A stretch of DNA of 64,000 nt from Candidatus Protochlamydia phocaeensis (GCF_001545115.1 NZ_FCNU01000032.1:62001-126000); one strand, 5' to 3'; positions 52,821-62,406 are shown, counted from the stretch's first letter. A program made the numbers and translations. Notes: a model not told the origin generated them from the letters alone.

Positions 52821-53333
52821 GAATATCTCTTGGTTGCTTGTCTTCGGCTTTACAGCCTCTTGGCGATTTAAGAGAGAAATTCATTGTCTCGATTCGTCTA
52901 AGAGGAGGGTGTTTACAAGGTTATAAGAGGGCGTATTAACCGCCAATGGCCTAGATTCGAGTTCTTTTCCCCTAGGAAGAAATAACCTCAAATATCGATT
53001 ATTATGGATTTTAATCCACCTCTAAGTCCCTCTTCATGCCATATCCCTAGAAAACGCATTGTAATGACGATAAGCGAATGCAAAGCGATGCAGGCAATGA
53101 GAACTTTGAAACACAGCCTAAATGTCCTGCATTATTATCAGTTTTTATTTTAAAATCCAAGGATTGCAAGAAAAATATATCAAATAGCTTAGAGCGTTTC
53201 TTAAAACTGCTAATCACCTAGATTTGAGATTATTTCCTTCTAACCTGAGTTTCTAGGGAAAAGAATTCGAATCTAGCTGGGCCATTAGCAGTTTTAAAAA
53301 TCCTCTTAGAAATGATTACCCTCTCTTATCCTC
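52821..53333. repeat. intergenic region with two RepA copies
   Basis: A RepA copy at 52921-53025 (ATAAGAGGGCGTATTAACC to TTTTAATCCACCTCTAAG) is followed by one at 53188-53310 (CTTAGAGCGTTTCTTAAAAC to AGTTTTAAAAATCCTCTTAG) with a short CTAACCTGAGTTTC insertion in the middle. No gene. The promoter of sdhC is probably in the first 100 bases. Confidence 0.7.
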
Positions 53334-54713
53334 TCAATTTGAACTATTTAAGGCCTCCTCTAAGGTAGGATATAAATCAGAGAGCCTTTGTGTCACTTTG
53401 GCATGGGGAACTTGGCAAGCAGGCTCAAGCTCTTCCAAACTTTCTTCTAGCTCTTTTTTGGGTAAAGAGAGGCGGCGCTGCAACATAAAATAACCAATGG
53501 ACTTTGGATGCATGTGCTCGTCTTGATCTTGGGAATTTTTAATGGCCAATGGAATGCTGGCATCAATCTCGATTGAATCTTCAAGCGTACGGATAGTAAA
53601 ATCAAAGCCCTTCGCCTGCGCTATATATAATCGTCCTATCCACTCTTCCGGCCAATTGTTTAAACTCCAATCGACGACCTGCTGGGCGACTAATGACTGA
53701 TGGACTAACGCCCCTATTCTCTCAAAAACCTTTTGCCCCATTTCTTTGATTAAAAGTTGTGAAATTTTCTCTCGAGATAATTTTTCTCCATGGAGAGAGT
53801 GCAAAAGCTTGTTATTAACGGTCAGGCTATTAAAGCGAGAACAGTCGACATAGAATTGAGAAGGAATAGAAAGCGTCTCCTCTGAATCTTCCAGTTTGTA
53901 TGCCTTTGTCTCTAATAATGTCGGATCCACTAAAAGCATTCTCAATTGCTTATGCAAAGCAGGCGTATTGTCTTCCTCCCGAGAATGAAGAAAATGGCCT
54001 AATCGATTAACCAACTCCTTATAAGAGACGTCAGGAGAAAACTCTGTAATAGAAGCAGAGGGAGAATCGATCAGCACCCACTGATCTTCATCCTCTTTAC
54101 ATTCCTCTTCCTTTACCTCACTAGATAAGCTCGTCGGTTGAGCGGAAGCATTGGATAAACTAGAATAGAGCTGTGCGGGAACTCCATACATCATGCTTGT
54201 AATAGAAGACATGCTGATCCACCAATTATCTGAAGGAGATGTTTCTTTCGGGAGAATGCCCTTTTCTTTAGAAGGCTCTTGGGTAATGTCATCCCCTTTG
54301 TTTTTTTCAATCTGCTGCATAACAGATAAAAGATCTTGAATCGCTTGTTCAATAAAGTCAAATTCTCTTGTCTTATTTCCCCGGCTATTCCATAAAATGC
54401 CTAGCCCTTGAATGGCTTCTTGGATTTCATTCTCCTTTAAATCAATGTTTTGCCTGCCTTCAAAAGCATTTTGGACGAAAATTTTTACTTTATTTGTCAA
54501 GGTAGGCAAATAGCTTAAATCTTGCGTCCATCCGCTCCAAGTCGATAAGTAATCCGAGACTTTCTGCATACTTGAACGCGTAGAAGAAGGGACAACGGCA
54601 ACCGTATGACTTGCTAAATAAAGATCGGAAGGAGTGCTTTCTACATGCACGAGATCTTTAAAACCATGTAAAATTGTTCTTGCTTGATCCAAATTAATTG
54701 ATGATGAAAACAT
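53334..54713 (-). CDS. hypothetical protein, lineage-specific (possible effector)
   Basis: 459 residues from ATG 54713 (MFSSSINLDQARTILHGFKD); an ATG 36 bases upstream would add a hydrophobic stretch. No recognised domain. Ser-rich, acidic centre (SEVKEEECKEDEDQWVLI) and a more conserved-looking C-terminal 200 residues (FYVDCSRFNSLTVNNKLLHS, HQSLVAQQVVDWSLNNWPEE). It interrupts the sdh-tatD order conserved in Chlamydia, together with the F-box gene, suggesting lineage-specific insertion. Confidence 0.6.
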   Translation of the reverse strand: MFSSSINLDQARTILHGFKDLVHVESTPSDLYLASHTVAVVPSSTRSSMQKVSDYLSTWSGWTQDLSYLPTLTNKVKIFVQNAFEGRQNIDLKENEIQEAIQGLGILWNSRGNKTREFDFIEQAIQDLLSVMQQIEKNKGDDITQEPSKEKGILPKETSPSDNWWISMSSITSMMYGVPAQLYSSLSNASAQPTSLSSEVKEEECKEDEDQWVLIDSPSASITEFSPDVSYKELVNRLGHFLHSREEDNTPALHKQLRMLLVDPTLLETKAYKLEDSEETLSIPSQFYVDCSRFNSLTVNNKLLHSLHGEKLSREKISQLLIKEMGQKVFERIGALVHQSLVAQQVVDWSLNNWPEEWIGRLYIAQAKGFDFTIRTLEDSIEIDASIPLAIKNSQDQDEHMHPKSIGYFMLQRRLSLPKKELEESLEELEPACQVPHAKVTQRLSDLYPTLEEALNSSN

Positions 54714-54985
54714 GATAAACCAAATGTAAATTATTAAATAAAAAACCATTATAATTTACATTTCTATAATAAAAATTAAACAAACATAAAAAAATAAATA
54801 AAAAATCAATTAAATCAAATTAAGAAAATACAAATAAATAGTAAATTATCAATTTAGCAACAAACTTAAAACTTTATTGTTAATAAAAATAAATCATAAA
54901 AATGGGAATTAAAAAAAAGCAGTGCGGTTGCACTGCTATGAAGTTTGTTTAAAAGATTCAATTCAGGTTATTAATGAACAAGCAT

Positions 54986-55624
54986 CTAATTTTTGGCGTT
55001 AGCAGGAAGCGGGCACATGATTTTTAATTTTGCTTTAATCTTCTTTTCTTCACCTTTCACAATAGCCACTCCTGAGGGCATTCCAAAAGCAGGATTATAA
55101 TCGTCTTGTATCTCGGAAACTTCTCCTTTCGCATTAAAGTGAATAAAGCGGCATCCCATGCCTTTAACCTCGTTTATCACGTTAAGGTAAGAGCGAAGCA
55201 ACATCCTTGGATTGAATTGAATATAATTGGCAAAAGCGCCATCTGATTGTAAAAGGCTTAATTGTATATGAGCGAATGTGGCAGCGGGATCTACTTGAAG
55301 AGCAGAGATAGGTTTCAATTCTGTTTTAAAAGAAGATAAATAATTTTGATAGTTCGCCTCACTATATCTTTGTTTCCAAGTGAAGCTTTTGTTAGAAGGT
55401 AAAAATTTTTCCTTCAATTTTTTAAATCTCGAGGGTTTTTCATCTGTAATTTTTTTATATTCATCTGGAAATTCTTGTAAGACTAAGCTCTTCCATATAT
55501 GATCTAAAGCTAATTTTGTTAGCTTATCCGATGAAGATAACGCGATCAATGTCTTCCTATCTCCCATTAGAGCGATATAGGCGATAATTTCATTGGGAAG
55601 CGTTAAAAAACTTATTGCACTCAT
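54986..55624 (-). CDS. F-box domain protein (probable host-ubiquitin effector)
   Basis: 212 residues. The first about 50 residues fit the F-box: FLTLPNEIIAYIALMGDRKT, LIALSSSDKLTKLALDHIWK and SLVLQEFPDEY (LP start, Leu-rich helices, W then LxxxEFP end). F-box proteins bind Skp1 and bring targets to host SCF ubiquitin ligases; expanded F-box families are known in amoeba-associated chlamydiae. The C-terminal about 130 residues, presumably the target-binding part, match nothing I know. AGAGGAA precedes the ATG. Confidence 0.72.
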   Translation of the reverse strand: MSAISFLTLPNEIIAYIALMGDRKTLIALSSSDKLTKLALDHIWKSLVLQEFPDEYKKITDEKPSRFKKLKEKFLPSNKSFTWKQRYSEANYQNYLSSFKTELKPISALQVDPAATFAHIQLSLLQSDGAFANYIQFNPRMLLRSYLNVINEVKGMGCRFIHFNAKGEVSEIQDDYNPAFGMPSGVAIVKGEEKKIKAKLKIMCPLPANAKN

Positions 55625-55939
55625 TATTTCCTCTTTTATTTCAATAATATTATTTAGTTAACACTAAATATTATACACATAATTAATTAAAAATCACTGT
55701 TTAATTAATTAAATATAAACAGTTTATTCAATTTTTTAGGGATGTATGGGAATTCAAATTTGACTGGCATAAGAAAAAGGCTTGTTAGACTAAGCAAACC
55801 TGTGAATGGCGCAGGGCAGTCACCGTGGATAAAGGCGCAACCGGAATCTGCGGACAATACGGACAACCGTTTAAGCCACGTGAGTGGCGCAGCTTAAGGC
55901 GGTTGCAGATGATGTTAAATCCGTTCTTTTCAAAAACCG
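55625..55939. repeat. intergenic region with RepB copy 1
   Basis: The stretch at about 55780-55939 (AAAAAGGCTTGTTAGACTAA, GTGAATGGCGCAGGGCAGT, GGCGCAGCTTAAGGCGGTTG, CAGATGATGTTAAATCCGTT) recurs at 62147-62327. The repeat abuts the tatD stop codon. It holds only short, broken frames. 55625-55775 is AT-rich and probably carries the F-box gene promoter. Confidence 0.7.
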
Positions 55940-56734
55940 TTAAGGCAGCTGGAATAGCAGACGCGCGTTCTGGGTTGTCGCTTGGGCAACCTCTTCGATG
56001 GAAAGGCCTTTTAAAGAGGCGATAAAGGCAGCGGTCTCTATTAAAAAGGCCGGCTCATTGGGTTTGCCTCTGTATTTTTGGGGGGCAAGATAAGGCGTAT
56101 CCGTCTCGATGAGCAGCTGAGAAAGGGGAACCTCTTTGGCGATTTGCTGAAGCTCGATGCTTTTTTTAAAGGTCACAATTCCGCTCAAAGATAGCATCCA
56201 CCCTCTTTTGAGAACTTCTTCGGCCTCGGCAATCGTCCCCGTAAAGCAGTGAAGCACGCCTGGAGCATGGCGCTGGTTCATTTGATACTCGGCATCTAAG
56301 ATTTCAAAGAAATCGGCAAAGGCCTCGCGGCAATGGATGACAACGGGAAGGCGGCACTCCAATGCTAAGCGCAGGTAGCGGCGCAGAAAATCTTGCTGAA
56401 TAGGGCGGGAGGAGTGCTCGTAATAATAATCAAGGCCTGTCTCTCCAATCGCCTTCAGCTGGCCGCTTCTTGCATAAGCGGCAATCGCGTCAAAAACCGA
56501 TTCGCCTTCTTTTTCCACGTCATGCGGGGTTGTAGAGGCTGCTTGATAGATCCAAGGATAGCGCTTGGAAAGCGCCAACCCTCTTTCTAAAGTCACCAAA
56601 TCCGTACAAATATTGACAATAGACTGGACATGCGCCTGCTTGGCACGGTCCAATACGTCTTCCACGTGCTCAAACACGCCGGTATGGGTCAAATGGGCAT
56701 GCGAATCTATCAAGGAAAACGCTGCGCCCGTCAC
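55940..56734 (-). CDS. tatD: TatD-family metal-dependent deoxyribonuclease
   Basis: 264 residues. TIM-barrel metal ligands in LIDSHAHLTH, AIGETGLDYYYEHS, LPVVIHCREA, GVLHCFTG and LIETDTPYLAP are all intact. GTG start overlaps the dsbD stop by four bases, so the genes are coupled. TatD enzymes are 3'-5' exonucleases linked to DNA repair and turnover. In Chlamydia this gene also sits between dsbD and sdhC. Confidence 0.94.
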   Translation of the reverse strand: MTGAAFSLIDSHAHLTHTGVFEHVEDVLDRAKQAHVQSIVNICTDLVTLERGLALSKRYPWIYQAASTTPHDVEKEGESVFDAIAAYARSGQLKAIGETGLDYYYEHSSRPIQQDFLRRYLRLALECRLPVVIHCREAFADFFEILDAEYQMNQRHAPGVLHCFTGTIAEAEEVLKRGWMLSLSGIVTFKKSIELQQIAKEVPLSQLLIETDTPYLAPQKYRGKPNEPAFLIETAAFIASLKGLSIEEVAQATTQNARLLFQLP

Positions 56735-58986
56735 TTTAATGCAATCTCCTCATCGGATCCTAGCGCCACATCTAAGTGCTGAAGAACAACTTCCGGCGTT
56801 AAGACTTGAGGCAGAATAAGGGGATCGCTTTGCTCGTCTTTACCATAAAGGACATAAAGCGGTACGCTATTGCGGCCGAATTTGCTCAATTCTTCGGTAA
56901 TGACCGGATCATTTTTCGTCCAATCGGCTTTGAGCTTGACCACTCCGGCTTCGGCCAAGCTTTTTTCCACTTCGGCGGAAGACAGGACAAAATGGTTGGC
57001 TTGGCAAATCAAACACCATTTAGCTGTAAAGTCAATGAGGATGGGTTTGCCTTGTTTTCGCAGCTCAGCCACGCGCTCGGGCGAGAAGCTCTCCCAGCCA
57101 TCCCACTCTCCTCCCTTGTGATGATTAGCAAGCGTCTCTTCTTTATACCAAGACTCGCGAGGAAACAGGATCGCTTGGCATCCTGCAACGACAAAAAGGC
57201 CGACAAAGGCATAAGCCAGCAGGCGTTTTTTGGAACTGATTACAGGACTGCACCCTTGGCCATAAATCCAGGCTCCGATGGCAAAGCAGAGGAAACCGGC
57301 GAGAAGGCAAATGAGCGAAAACGTATTGGTTTGCGCGCTAAAGACCCACATGAGCCAAAGAACGGTTGCCAAAAGAATAAATCCCATCAACTGTTTGAAT
57401 ATCTCCATCCAGGCTCCCGGTTTGGGAACAAAACGCAGGAAAGAAGGAAAAGCGGCGAGGAGAAGATAGGGAAAGCACATCCCTAAGCCCAGGGAGGTAA
57501 AAATCAATAATGCCTGAAAAACGGGCAAGGTAAAGGCAAAGCCAACAGCCGATCCCAAAAAAGGGCCCGTGCAAGGCGTTGCGACAGCGGTTGCCAAAAC
57601 TCCACTAAAGAAAGAGCCTGTATTCCCCGATTGCTTATGAACCGTTTCGGCCTCTGTCTGCCCTACCCAAGAAGCAAAGAAGACTCCCCATTCAAACACG
57701 CCAAACAGGCTTAAAGAGAAAATGAAAAGAATGGAAGCCAAAATGACCACAAAGAGGGGTTCTTGCAATTGGAATCCCCAGCCGACTGCTTGTCCGTACG
57801 CTCTCAACATCAACATGACGGAAGCTAAAATCCAAAAAGAAATGAGGACGCCCAATGAAAATAGCAGTCCATGCTTGATGGTCAGTTTGCGGCTTTGGCC
57901 AGCCATTTTGACAAAGCTCATGATTTTGAAAGACATGACCGGCAAGACGCAAGGCATTAAATTGAGGAGCATGCCGCCTAAAAAAGCAAATAAAAGGGCC
58001 AATCCCAATCCGCCTTCAAACGAAAATTGAGCCGTAGAAACAATCGATCCGTTGCCGATGATAACAGGAGAGGACACCGACGGTTTCTCTGAATGGTCCA
58101 GCCAGCTAAGCAAATGCCCTTCACCCGCCTCTTGAATTGGACTGTCAATGTCAAAAGCCTGGACATTCTCATGCACGCCTTCTTGAGTATGCACGACTAA
58201 AACGCCTTTTAAAATCTGGCTCTTTGCCCCAATCTCATCGCTTCCCTTTAGATTGACAAAATAGCGATTTTTTTCCTTCGCACTAACGGCTACCGTCGGA
58301 TCGACCGAATGATCGATCACATCTTTCTGCTCGGGAAAGAAATAAACGCCTGTGATCGTATTGGATGAGGCATGATGCTCATCATGTGGAACCTCTAATT
58401 GAACAATGCCCTCTTTGCGCACTGTTTGCACTTCTGCATGGGCTTTCGGCATTTTAGCCCGCGCCTTTTCAAATAACTCTGCCACTTCAGGCTTCGCTTG
58501 AGGCAAATGTGCCGCTATTTTAACAGGCAAAGACACAGGAGCGGATCCTGGCTGGCAGGTCAAGGCCGAGCAAACAAGCCATTTTACTTGCGCATCGAGC
58601 TGCATAGTTGAACCAACAGGAAGATCCAGGGGAGGCGTGATCGAACTGAGCAAGACAACTTCGCCCTTATAGCCAAATCCCACCATGTCGGCAACGGTAA
58701 ATTTTTCAGGAAAGGGCCACTGAAGAGGACTGGCCTCAAATCCGGGAGGAAGCTTCCATTCCATTTTAAGAGGCATGCCTGCATCTCCTGGATTTTTCCA
58801 GTACACATGCCAGTCATCCTCAATATCGAGACGAACAGCGACCCAAAAGGGCTGACCGGGCTGAATCGTTTCTTCTTCCTGAATAAGTTGAACTTTTACG
58901 TGAGCAGGCCCGCCAAAACTTGCAAAAGTCTGTAAGGGCAAAGCCAACCCTATTAACAGTAATAAGAAACGGAAATAAGCTAACAT
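56731..58986 (-). CDS. dsbD: thiol:disulfide interchange protein DsbD-like
   Basis: 751 residues. Signal peptide to about residue 22, an about 300-residue periplasmic N-terminal beta domain with one CSALTC pair, eight membrane helices with LNLMPCVLPVMSFKIMSFVK and AVATPCTGPFLGSAVG (the redox cysteine pair), and a C-terminal thioredoxin domain with FTAKWCLICQANHFVL (Cys pair near 655). It carries electrons from cytosolic thioredoxin to periplasmic disulfides. GGAG precedes the ATG; tatD is translated with it. Same neighbours as in Chlamydia. Confidence 0.92.
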   Translation of the reverse strand: MLAYFRFLLLLIGLALPLQTFASFGGPAHVKVQLIQEEETIQPGQPFWVAVRLDIEDDWHVYWKNPGDAGMPLKMEWKLPPGFEASPLQWPFPEKFTVADMVGFGYKGEVVLLSSITPPLDLPVGSTMQLDAQVKWLVCSALTCQPGSAPVSLPVKIAAHLPQAKPEVAELFEKARAKMPKAHAEVQTVRKEGIVQLEVPHDEHHASSNTITGVYFFPEQKDVIDHSVDPTVAVSAKEKNRYFVNLKGSDEIGAKSQILKGVLVVHTQEGVHENVQAFDIDSPIQEAGEGHLLSWLDHSEKPSVSSPVIIGNGSIVSTAQFSFEGGLGLALLFAFLGGMLLNLMPCVLPVMSFKIMSFVKMAGQSRKLTIKHGLLFSLGVLISFWILASVMLMLRAYGQAVGWGFQLQEPLFVVILASILFIFSLSLFGVFEWGVFFASWVGQTEAETVHKQSGNTGSFFSGVLATAVATPCTGPFLGSAVGFAFTLPVFQALLIFTSLGLGMCFPYLLLAAFPSFLRFVPKPGAWMEIFKQLMGFILLATVLWLMWVFSAQTNTFSLICLLAGFLCFAIGAWIYGQGCSPVISSKKRLLAYAFVGLFVVAGCQAILFPRESWYKEETLANHHKGGEWDGWESFSPERVAELRKQGKPILIDFTAKWCLICQANHFVLSSAEVEKSLAEAGVVKLKADWTKNDPVITEELSKFGRNSVPLYVLYGKDEQSDPLILPQVLTPEVVLQHLDVALGSDEEIALK

Positions 58987-59373
58987 TAAGCAACTCCTAA
59001 CTTTATACGGCTCATCACTGAGCCTTTTAAATAAGGATGAAGTGTCTACTCATGGAGAATTCTAAAAAACTAGAACGCGCTGTCTTTAAAGTACTCTTTT
59101 AATCCCAAATTTTCCTCTCTTTTTTCTCATTTTGAATCAAAATGATCCAAAGAGGAGAAGGTTTCGAACAAAAATAGATGTCAGATTTCAATACTAGCTT
59201 TTAAAATCCCCGTATTAAGCAGAGAGTCATCAGTAATTTACTCTTTTATATTAGTCATTCTTGACAATATAGATTCTTATCGGTTATCAAATTTTAAACA
59301 AACAAGACAACTACAATAATAAATTTTTAATTTACAATCAAGTAAATTCATAGGAATGATAAAGGAATTATAA
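58987..59373. promoter_or_regulatory. divergent promoter region dsbD / tolQ
   Basis: 387 bases without genes, increasingly AT-rich toward the tol operon. A possible housekeeping promoter for the operon is TTGACA at 59261-59266 with TATCAA at 59285-59290 (18-base spacing), about 85 bases before the tolQ ATG. The -10 match is only moderate. Confidence 0.35.
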
Positions 59374-60147
59374 ATGTATGTAAACCATAATATACTAGCT
59401 AGTAATCCTTTCTTTGAAGCGTATACTCAATCAGATGTTCTCGGCAAATTTATTTTTTTAGCCCTTTATGCCTTGTCCATTTGTAGTTGGATTGTATTAC
59501 TTCATAAGATTTGGCTAACTTATCAAGCTAGGAAAAATGCCTTTCGTTTTTATGAAGCCTTTCAACTGCAGCGCCTCAATCCTTTAAGCCTTGACTGCGA
59601 AAATATCAATAAAAAGAAAATTCTCAATCCCTTTTTAGATCTTTACAAAGTACTGAAAAAACAATCTCTAGACGTGCTGGCTAAAAATCGTCATTTTAGC
59701 ACGCTTCAATCTTCCCCGGCTACTCCAACGCCTAACGGACAGAATCCGACCGGCTATTTGAATTTAAGCGATATTGATTTTGTCGCCTCCCATTTATCGA
59801 CTCAGATGGCCTCCCAAGTCAAATATCTAGAAAAAAACCTTTATATTTTATCCACAACTGTCAGCTTAGCCCCCTTCTTAGGCTTGCTAGGAACCGTATG
59901 GGGAATTCTGACGACTTTTTCCGAACTTCAAGCCCATCAAGCTGGAGGAGGAACCCACCAAATGGTATTGAGCGGCCTTTCATTGGCTTTAGCGACCACT
60001 GTTTTAGGATTAATTGACGCCATTCCCGCTTTAATTGGCTATAATTATTTGAAAAATACCATTCGCGATTTCGCTATGGATATGGAAGGATTCTCCAACG
60101 ATATTTTAGCCGCCGTCGAGCTGCAGTATCGCAAAGTGGATGGATAA
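59374..60147 (+). CDS. ExbB/TolQ proton channel protein
   Basis: 257 residues. First helix FIFLALYALSICSWIVLLHK, then a cytoplasmic loop, and the conserved MotA/TolQ/ExbB core NLYILSTTVSLAPFLGLLGT, VWGILTTFSEL, GLSLALATTVLGLIDAIPAL and IGYNYL. With the ExbD/TolR protein it forms the proton-driven motor of the Tol-Pal system. AAAGGA precedes the ATG. First gene of the four-gene tol run; corresponds to exbB next to dsbD in Chlamydia. Confidence 0.92.
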   Translation: MYVNHNILASNPFFEAYTQSDVLGKFIFLALYALSICSWIVLLHKIWLTYQARKNAFRFYEAFQLQRLNPLSLDCENINKKKILNPFLDLYKVLKKQSLDVLAKNRHFSTLQSSPATPTPNGQNPTGYLNLSDIDFVASHLSTQMASQVKYLEKNLYILSTTVSLAPFLGLLGTVWGILTTFSELQAHQAGGGTHQMVLSGLSLALATTVLGLIDAIPALIGYNYLKNTIRDFAMDMEGFSNDILAAVELQYRKVDG

Positions 60148-60160
60148 CACCACTAAAAAT

Positions 60161-60185
60161 TAGCACTAAAACTAATTTAGTGCTA
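60161..60185. other. small hairpin between tolQ and tolR genes
   Basis: TAGCACTAAA and TTTAGTGCTA pair around ACTAA, 13 bases after the ExbB/TolQ stop. It may tune transcript stability or partial termination within the operon. Confidence 0.4.
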
Positions 60186-60254
60186 AATTAGGACAAGAAT
60201 TTTTCACTCGCGTCTAGTCGATTAACTCTTTGTAATTTAAGCGAGAAAAAAGCA

Positions 60255-60683
60255 ATGACAAGAAGCCGCTTTTCGTTTTCCTCTTTTCAAACGCCGGATG
60301 AACCCACCGTCAATTTAACTCCTTTGATTGACGTGGTTTTTGTCATTTTGATTATGTTTATTGTCATTGCTCCTTTGCTTGAGCTGGATCAAGTCGAATT
60401 AGCCGACGCCCCGCATATGCCTTTGCAGACTTCTCAGTCAGTGCAAGAGAGTAGTCCCATTACCATTCACGTTCACCCGGATAATACGATTTGGTTCAAT
60501 AATCAGCTTGTCAGCCTCGCGCAATTAAGGGAGCAGCTCAAGTTGGCCAAACAGCAGTTTCCAAAGATCAATCCGCAAGTTTTTCACGATAGGCGTGCGC
60601 AATTCGGCACTTATCAGTCTGTTAAGAATGCAGCAGAGGAAGCGGGATTTGCGCAGTTGGAAATTATTTTGAAACCGGCATAA
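60255..60683 (+). CDS. ExbD/TolR biopolymer transport protein
   Basis: 142 residues. A short basic N-terminus leads to NLTPLIDVVFVILIMFIVIA, the single membrane helix with the proton-carrying Asp in PLIDV. The periplasmic domain includes ITIHVHPDNTIWFNNQLVSL. It partners the ExbB/TolQ channel and couples proton flow to the TolA-like protein. The usual ExbD length. Confidence 0.92.
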   Translation: MTRSRFSFSSFQTPDEPTVNLTPLIDVVFVILIMFIVIAPLLELDQVELADAPHMPLQTSQSVQESSPITIHVHPDNTIWFNNQLVSLAQLREQLKLAKQQFPKINPQVFHDRRAQFGTYQSVKNAAEEAGFAQLEIILKPA

Positions 60684-60701
60684 GGCAAATGAGAAACAAG
60701 C

Positions 60702-61931
60702 ATGCAAGGCCCTCTTTCTTCCCCTTCTTTTTTGGATTTGCAAAAGACTAAAGATCCTTCTTGGCTCTTTATCGCCTTATTTGTGATTGCCTGCCATTTG
60801 TTCGGCCTATGGCTTGGCCTCTCCTGGCCTGATGCCTCTCCTCATAAAGAGGCCCGCGCAAGAGTCATTGTCACAACGGTTCAACTGACCCCTTCTTTGC
60901 AACCCGTTTTGATGGCCGCTGTGGCGCAAATGCCTACGCCTGCTTCCCCTCCTCCGCAAGAAACAAAGAAGGCCGAAGAAGTGGAGAAAGAATTGAGCTT
61001 AGAGACACCTCCCTTTGTTCCCCTTATTCCCTTGCCAAGAGAAGCCCCCCCCTTACCCCCTCCTTCTCTTATGCCTACACCAGAACCGATACCGGAGCCT
61101 ACGCCCCCCTCTTCTGAACCCGCTCCATCTGAAAGCAAAGAAGTAAAACCGCAAGAGGCCCCGCCTCCTGCTCCCAAAGCGGAAGAGAAAAAACAAAATC
61201 CGCCTGCTGCAAAAAAAATAGTCAAGCCAGCACCCAAAGAAGCGCCGGCAGAACCCAAAAAGCCAGCAACTGCCAAGAAACCGGCCACTCCGCTTCCTGC
61301 CAAAAAGCCGGCTGCTGAACAAGAAGCCAAAAAGCCGGCCAAAACGGAAGCCAATAAAAAAACGGAGGCCAATAAATCGGCCGCTGCTGAAGAAGCTGAG
61401 AAAAAGCGGCAGAAAGAGCAGGCTGCTGCCAAAGAAGCGGAAAAAAAGAGGCAGCAAGAGATAGCAGCAGCCCAAGAGGCGGCTCGCCAGAGAGAGAGAG
61501 AACTTCTTAGCAAAGCGAAGGAAAACCTTGCAAAAATGGGGGAAACGCGCGATAAAATTAATGCCGGCTCTTCTGTTAAACTGGAAGAAACTTCCATCCC
61601 CAAGCCCATCGAAAGCCTGCAGATTGACGCGCTTCCCGTAGGAGAGGCGGGTTCAGCGGCGCTAAGCGCTCAGGCCATTAGCTATCGAGACGAGATTGCC
61701 TTCCGGTTAAAATCAGGCTTGCGCTTGCCTGATTATGGAGCTGTCAAGATTAAATTGACCTTGAGCAAAACCGGGAAAGTCCAGCAAGTCGCCATTGTGA
61801 GCAGCGAAAGTCAGAAGAATAAGCAGTATATCGAGCGCGTTTTGCCCACTCTGCTGTTTCCTTCTTTTGGCAATCAATTCGAAGGGGCGTCTCAGTATAC
61901 CTTTATGATTACACTTAATAACGACCACTAA
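60702..61931 (+). CDS. TolA/TonB-like energy-transducing protein
   Basis: 409 residues. One N-terminal membrane helix (WLFIALFVIACHLFGLWLGL), then a Pro-rich stretch (PLPREAPPLPPPSLMPTPEP), a Lys/Ala/Glu-rich rigid section (KKPAAEQEAKKPAKTEANKK, a coiled coil with RQREREL) and a C-terminal TolA/TonB-like domain ISYRDEIAFRLKSGLRLP, VKIKLTLSKTGKVQQVAIV, VLPTLLFPSF. It spans the periplasm and links the motor to TolB-Pal. It occupies the place of CT598 in Chlamydia. Its TAA stop is supplied by a RepA repeat end. Confidence 0.85.
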   Translation: MQGPLSSPSFLDLQKTKDPSWLFIALFVIACHLFGLWLGLSWPDASPHKEARARVIVTTVQLTPSLQPVLMAAVAQMPTPASPPPQETKKAEEVEKELSLETPPFVPLIPLPREAPPLPPPSLMPTPEPIPEPTPPSSEPAPSESKEVKPQEAPPPAPKAEEKKQNPPAAKKIVKPAPKEAPAEPKKPATAKKPATPLPAKKPAAEQEAKKPAKTEANKKTEANKSAAAEEAEKKRQKEQAAAKEAEKKRQQEIAAAQEAARQRERELLSKAKENLAKMGETRDKINAGSSVKLEETSIPKPIESLQIDALPVGEAGSAALSAQAISYRDEIAFRLKSGLRLPDYGAVKIKLTLSKTGKVQQVAIVSSESQKNKQYIERVLPTLLFPSFGNQFEGASQYTFMITLNNDH

Positions 61932-62406
61932 GAGGATTTCTTAAAACTCATAATAGCCTATATTTGAGATTATTTTCTCCCTAGCAAGAAACGTGAAACA
62001 GAGGGACCATATAGAGTGAATATAGCCCCTCTATCTCACGTTTCCTTCTAAGGGAAAAGAACTCAAATCTAAGCCATTAGCAGCTTTAAGAAAGCCTCTA
62101 AGAGGGTCTTAAAACGCGAATTTGAATGGTATAGATAAGAAAAGGCCTGCTAACCTGAGTTTGCTAGACTAAACAAGCCACGTGAATGGCGCATGGGCAG
62201 TAGTCGTGGGTGAAGGTGCAGCCGAAATTCACGGACAACACGTACCAACCATCTTAAGCCGCGCGAGCGGCGCAGCTTAAGGCGGTTGCAGATGATGTTA
62301 AATCCATTCTTTTCAAAAACCAATCTTAGTGGTTTTAATACCTCCTCCAAGGGTGGATTAAAACCCATAATTAAAGGCTTTAATTATTCCATTTTTGAGG
62401 ATTCCT
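61928..62406. repeat. RepA copy with central hairpin, RepB copy 2 and RepA fragments
   Basis: RepA at 61928-62101 (CTAAGAGGATTTCTTAAAAC to TTTAAGAAAGCCTCTAA) carries a nested hairpin, AAACGTGAAACAGAGGG against CCCCTCTATCTCACGTTT. A partial RepA end follows at 62098-62130. RepB copy 2 lies at 62147-62327 (matching 55780-55942), then TTTTAATACCTCCTCCAAGG and GTGGATTAAAACCC. The tolB ribosome site is GAGG at 62397-62400. No gene in 475 bases. Confidence 0.75.

Noticed and set aside
60881-61609. 242-codon minus-strand ORF opposite the TolA-like gene
   Set aside because: Gly/Ser/Phe shadow of Pro/Lys/Ala codons; the plus strand fits the tol operon.
62150-62368. 72-codon minus-strand ORF in RepB copy 2
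   Set aside because: The frame is broken in RepB copy 1 at 55.8 kb, so it is not conserved as coding sequence.
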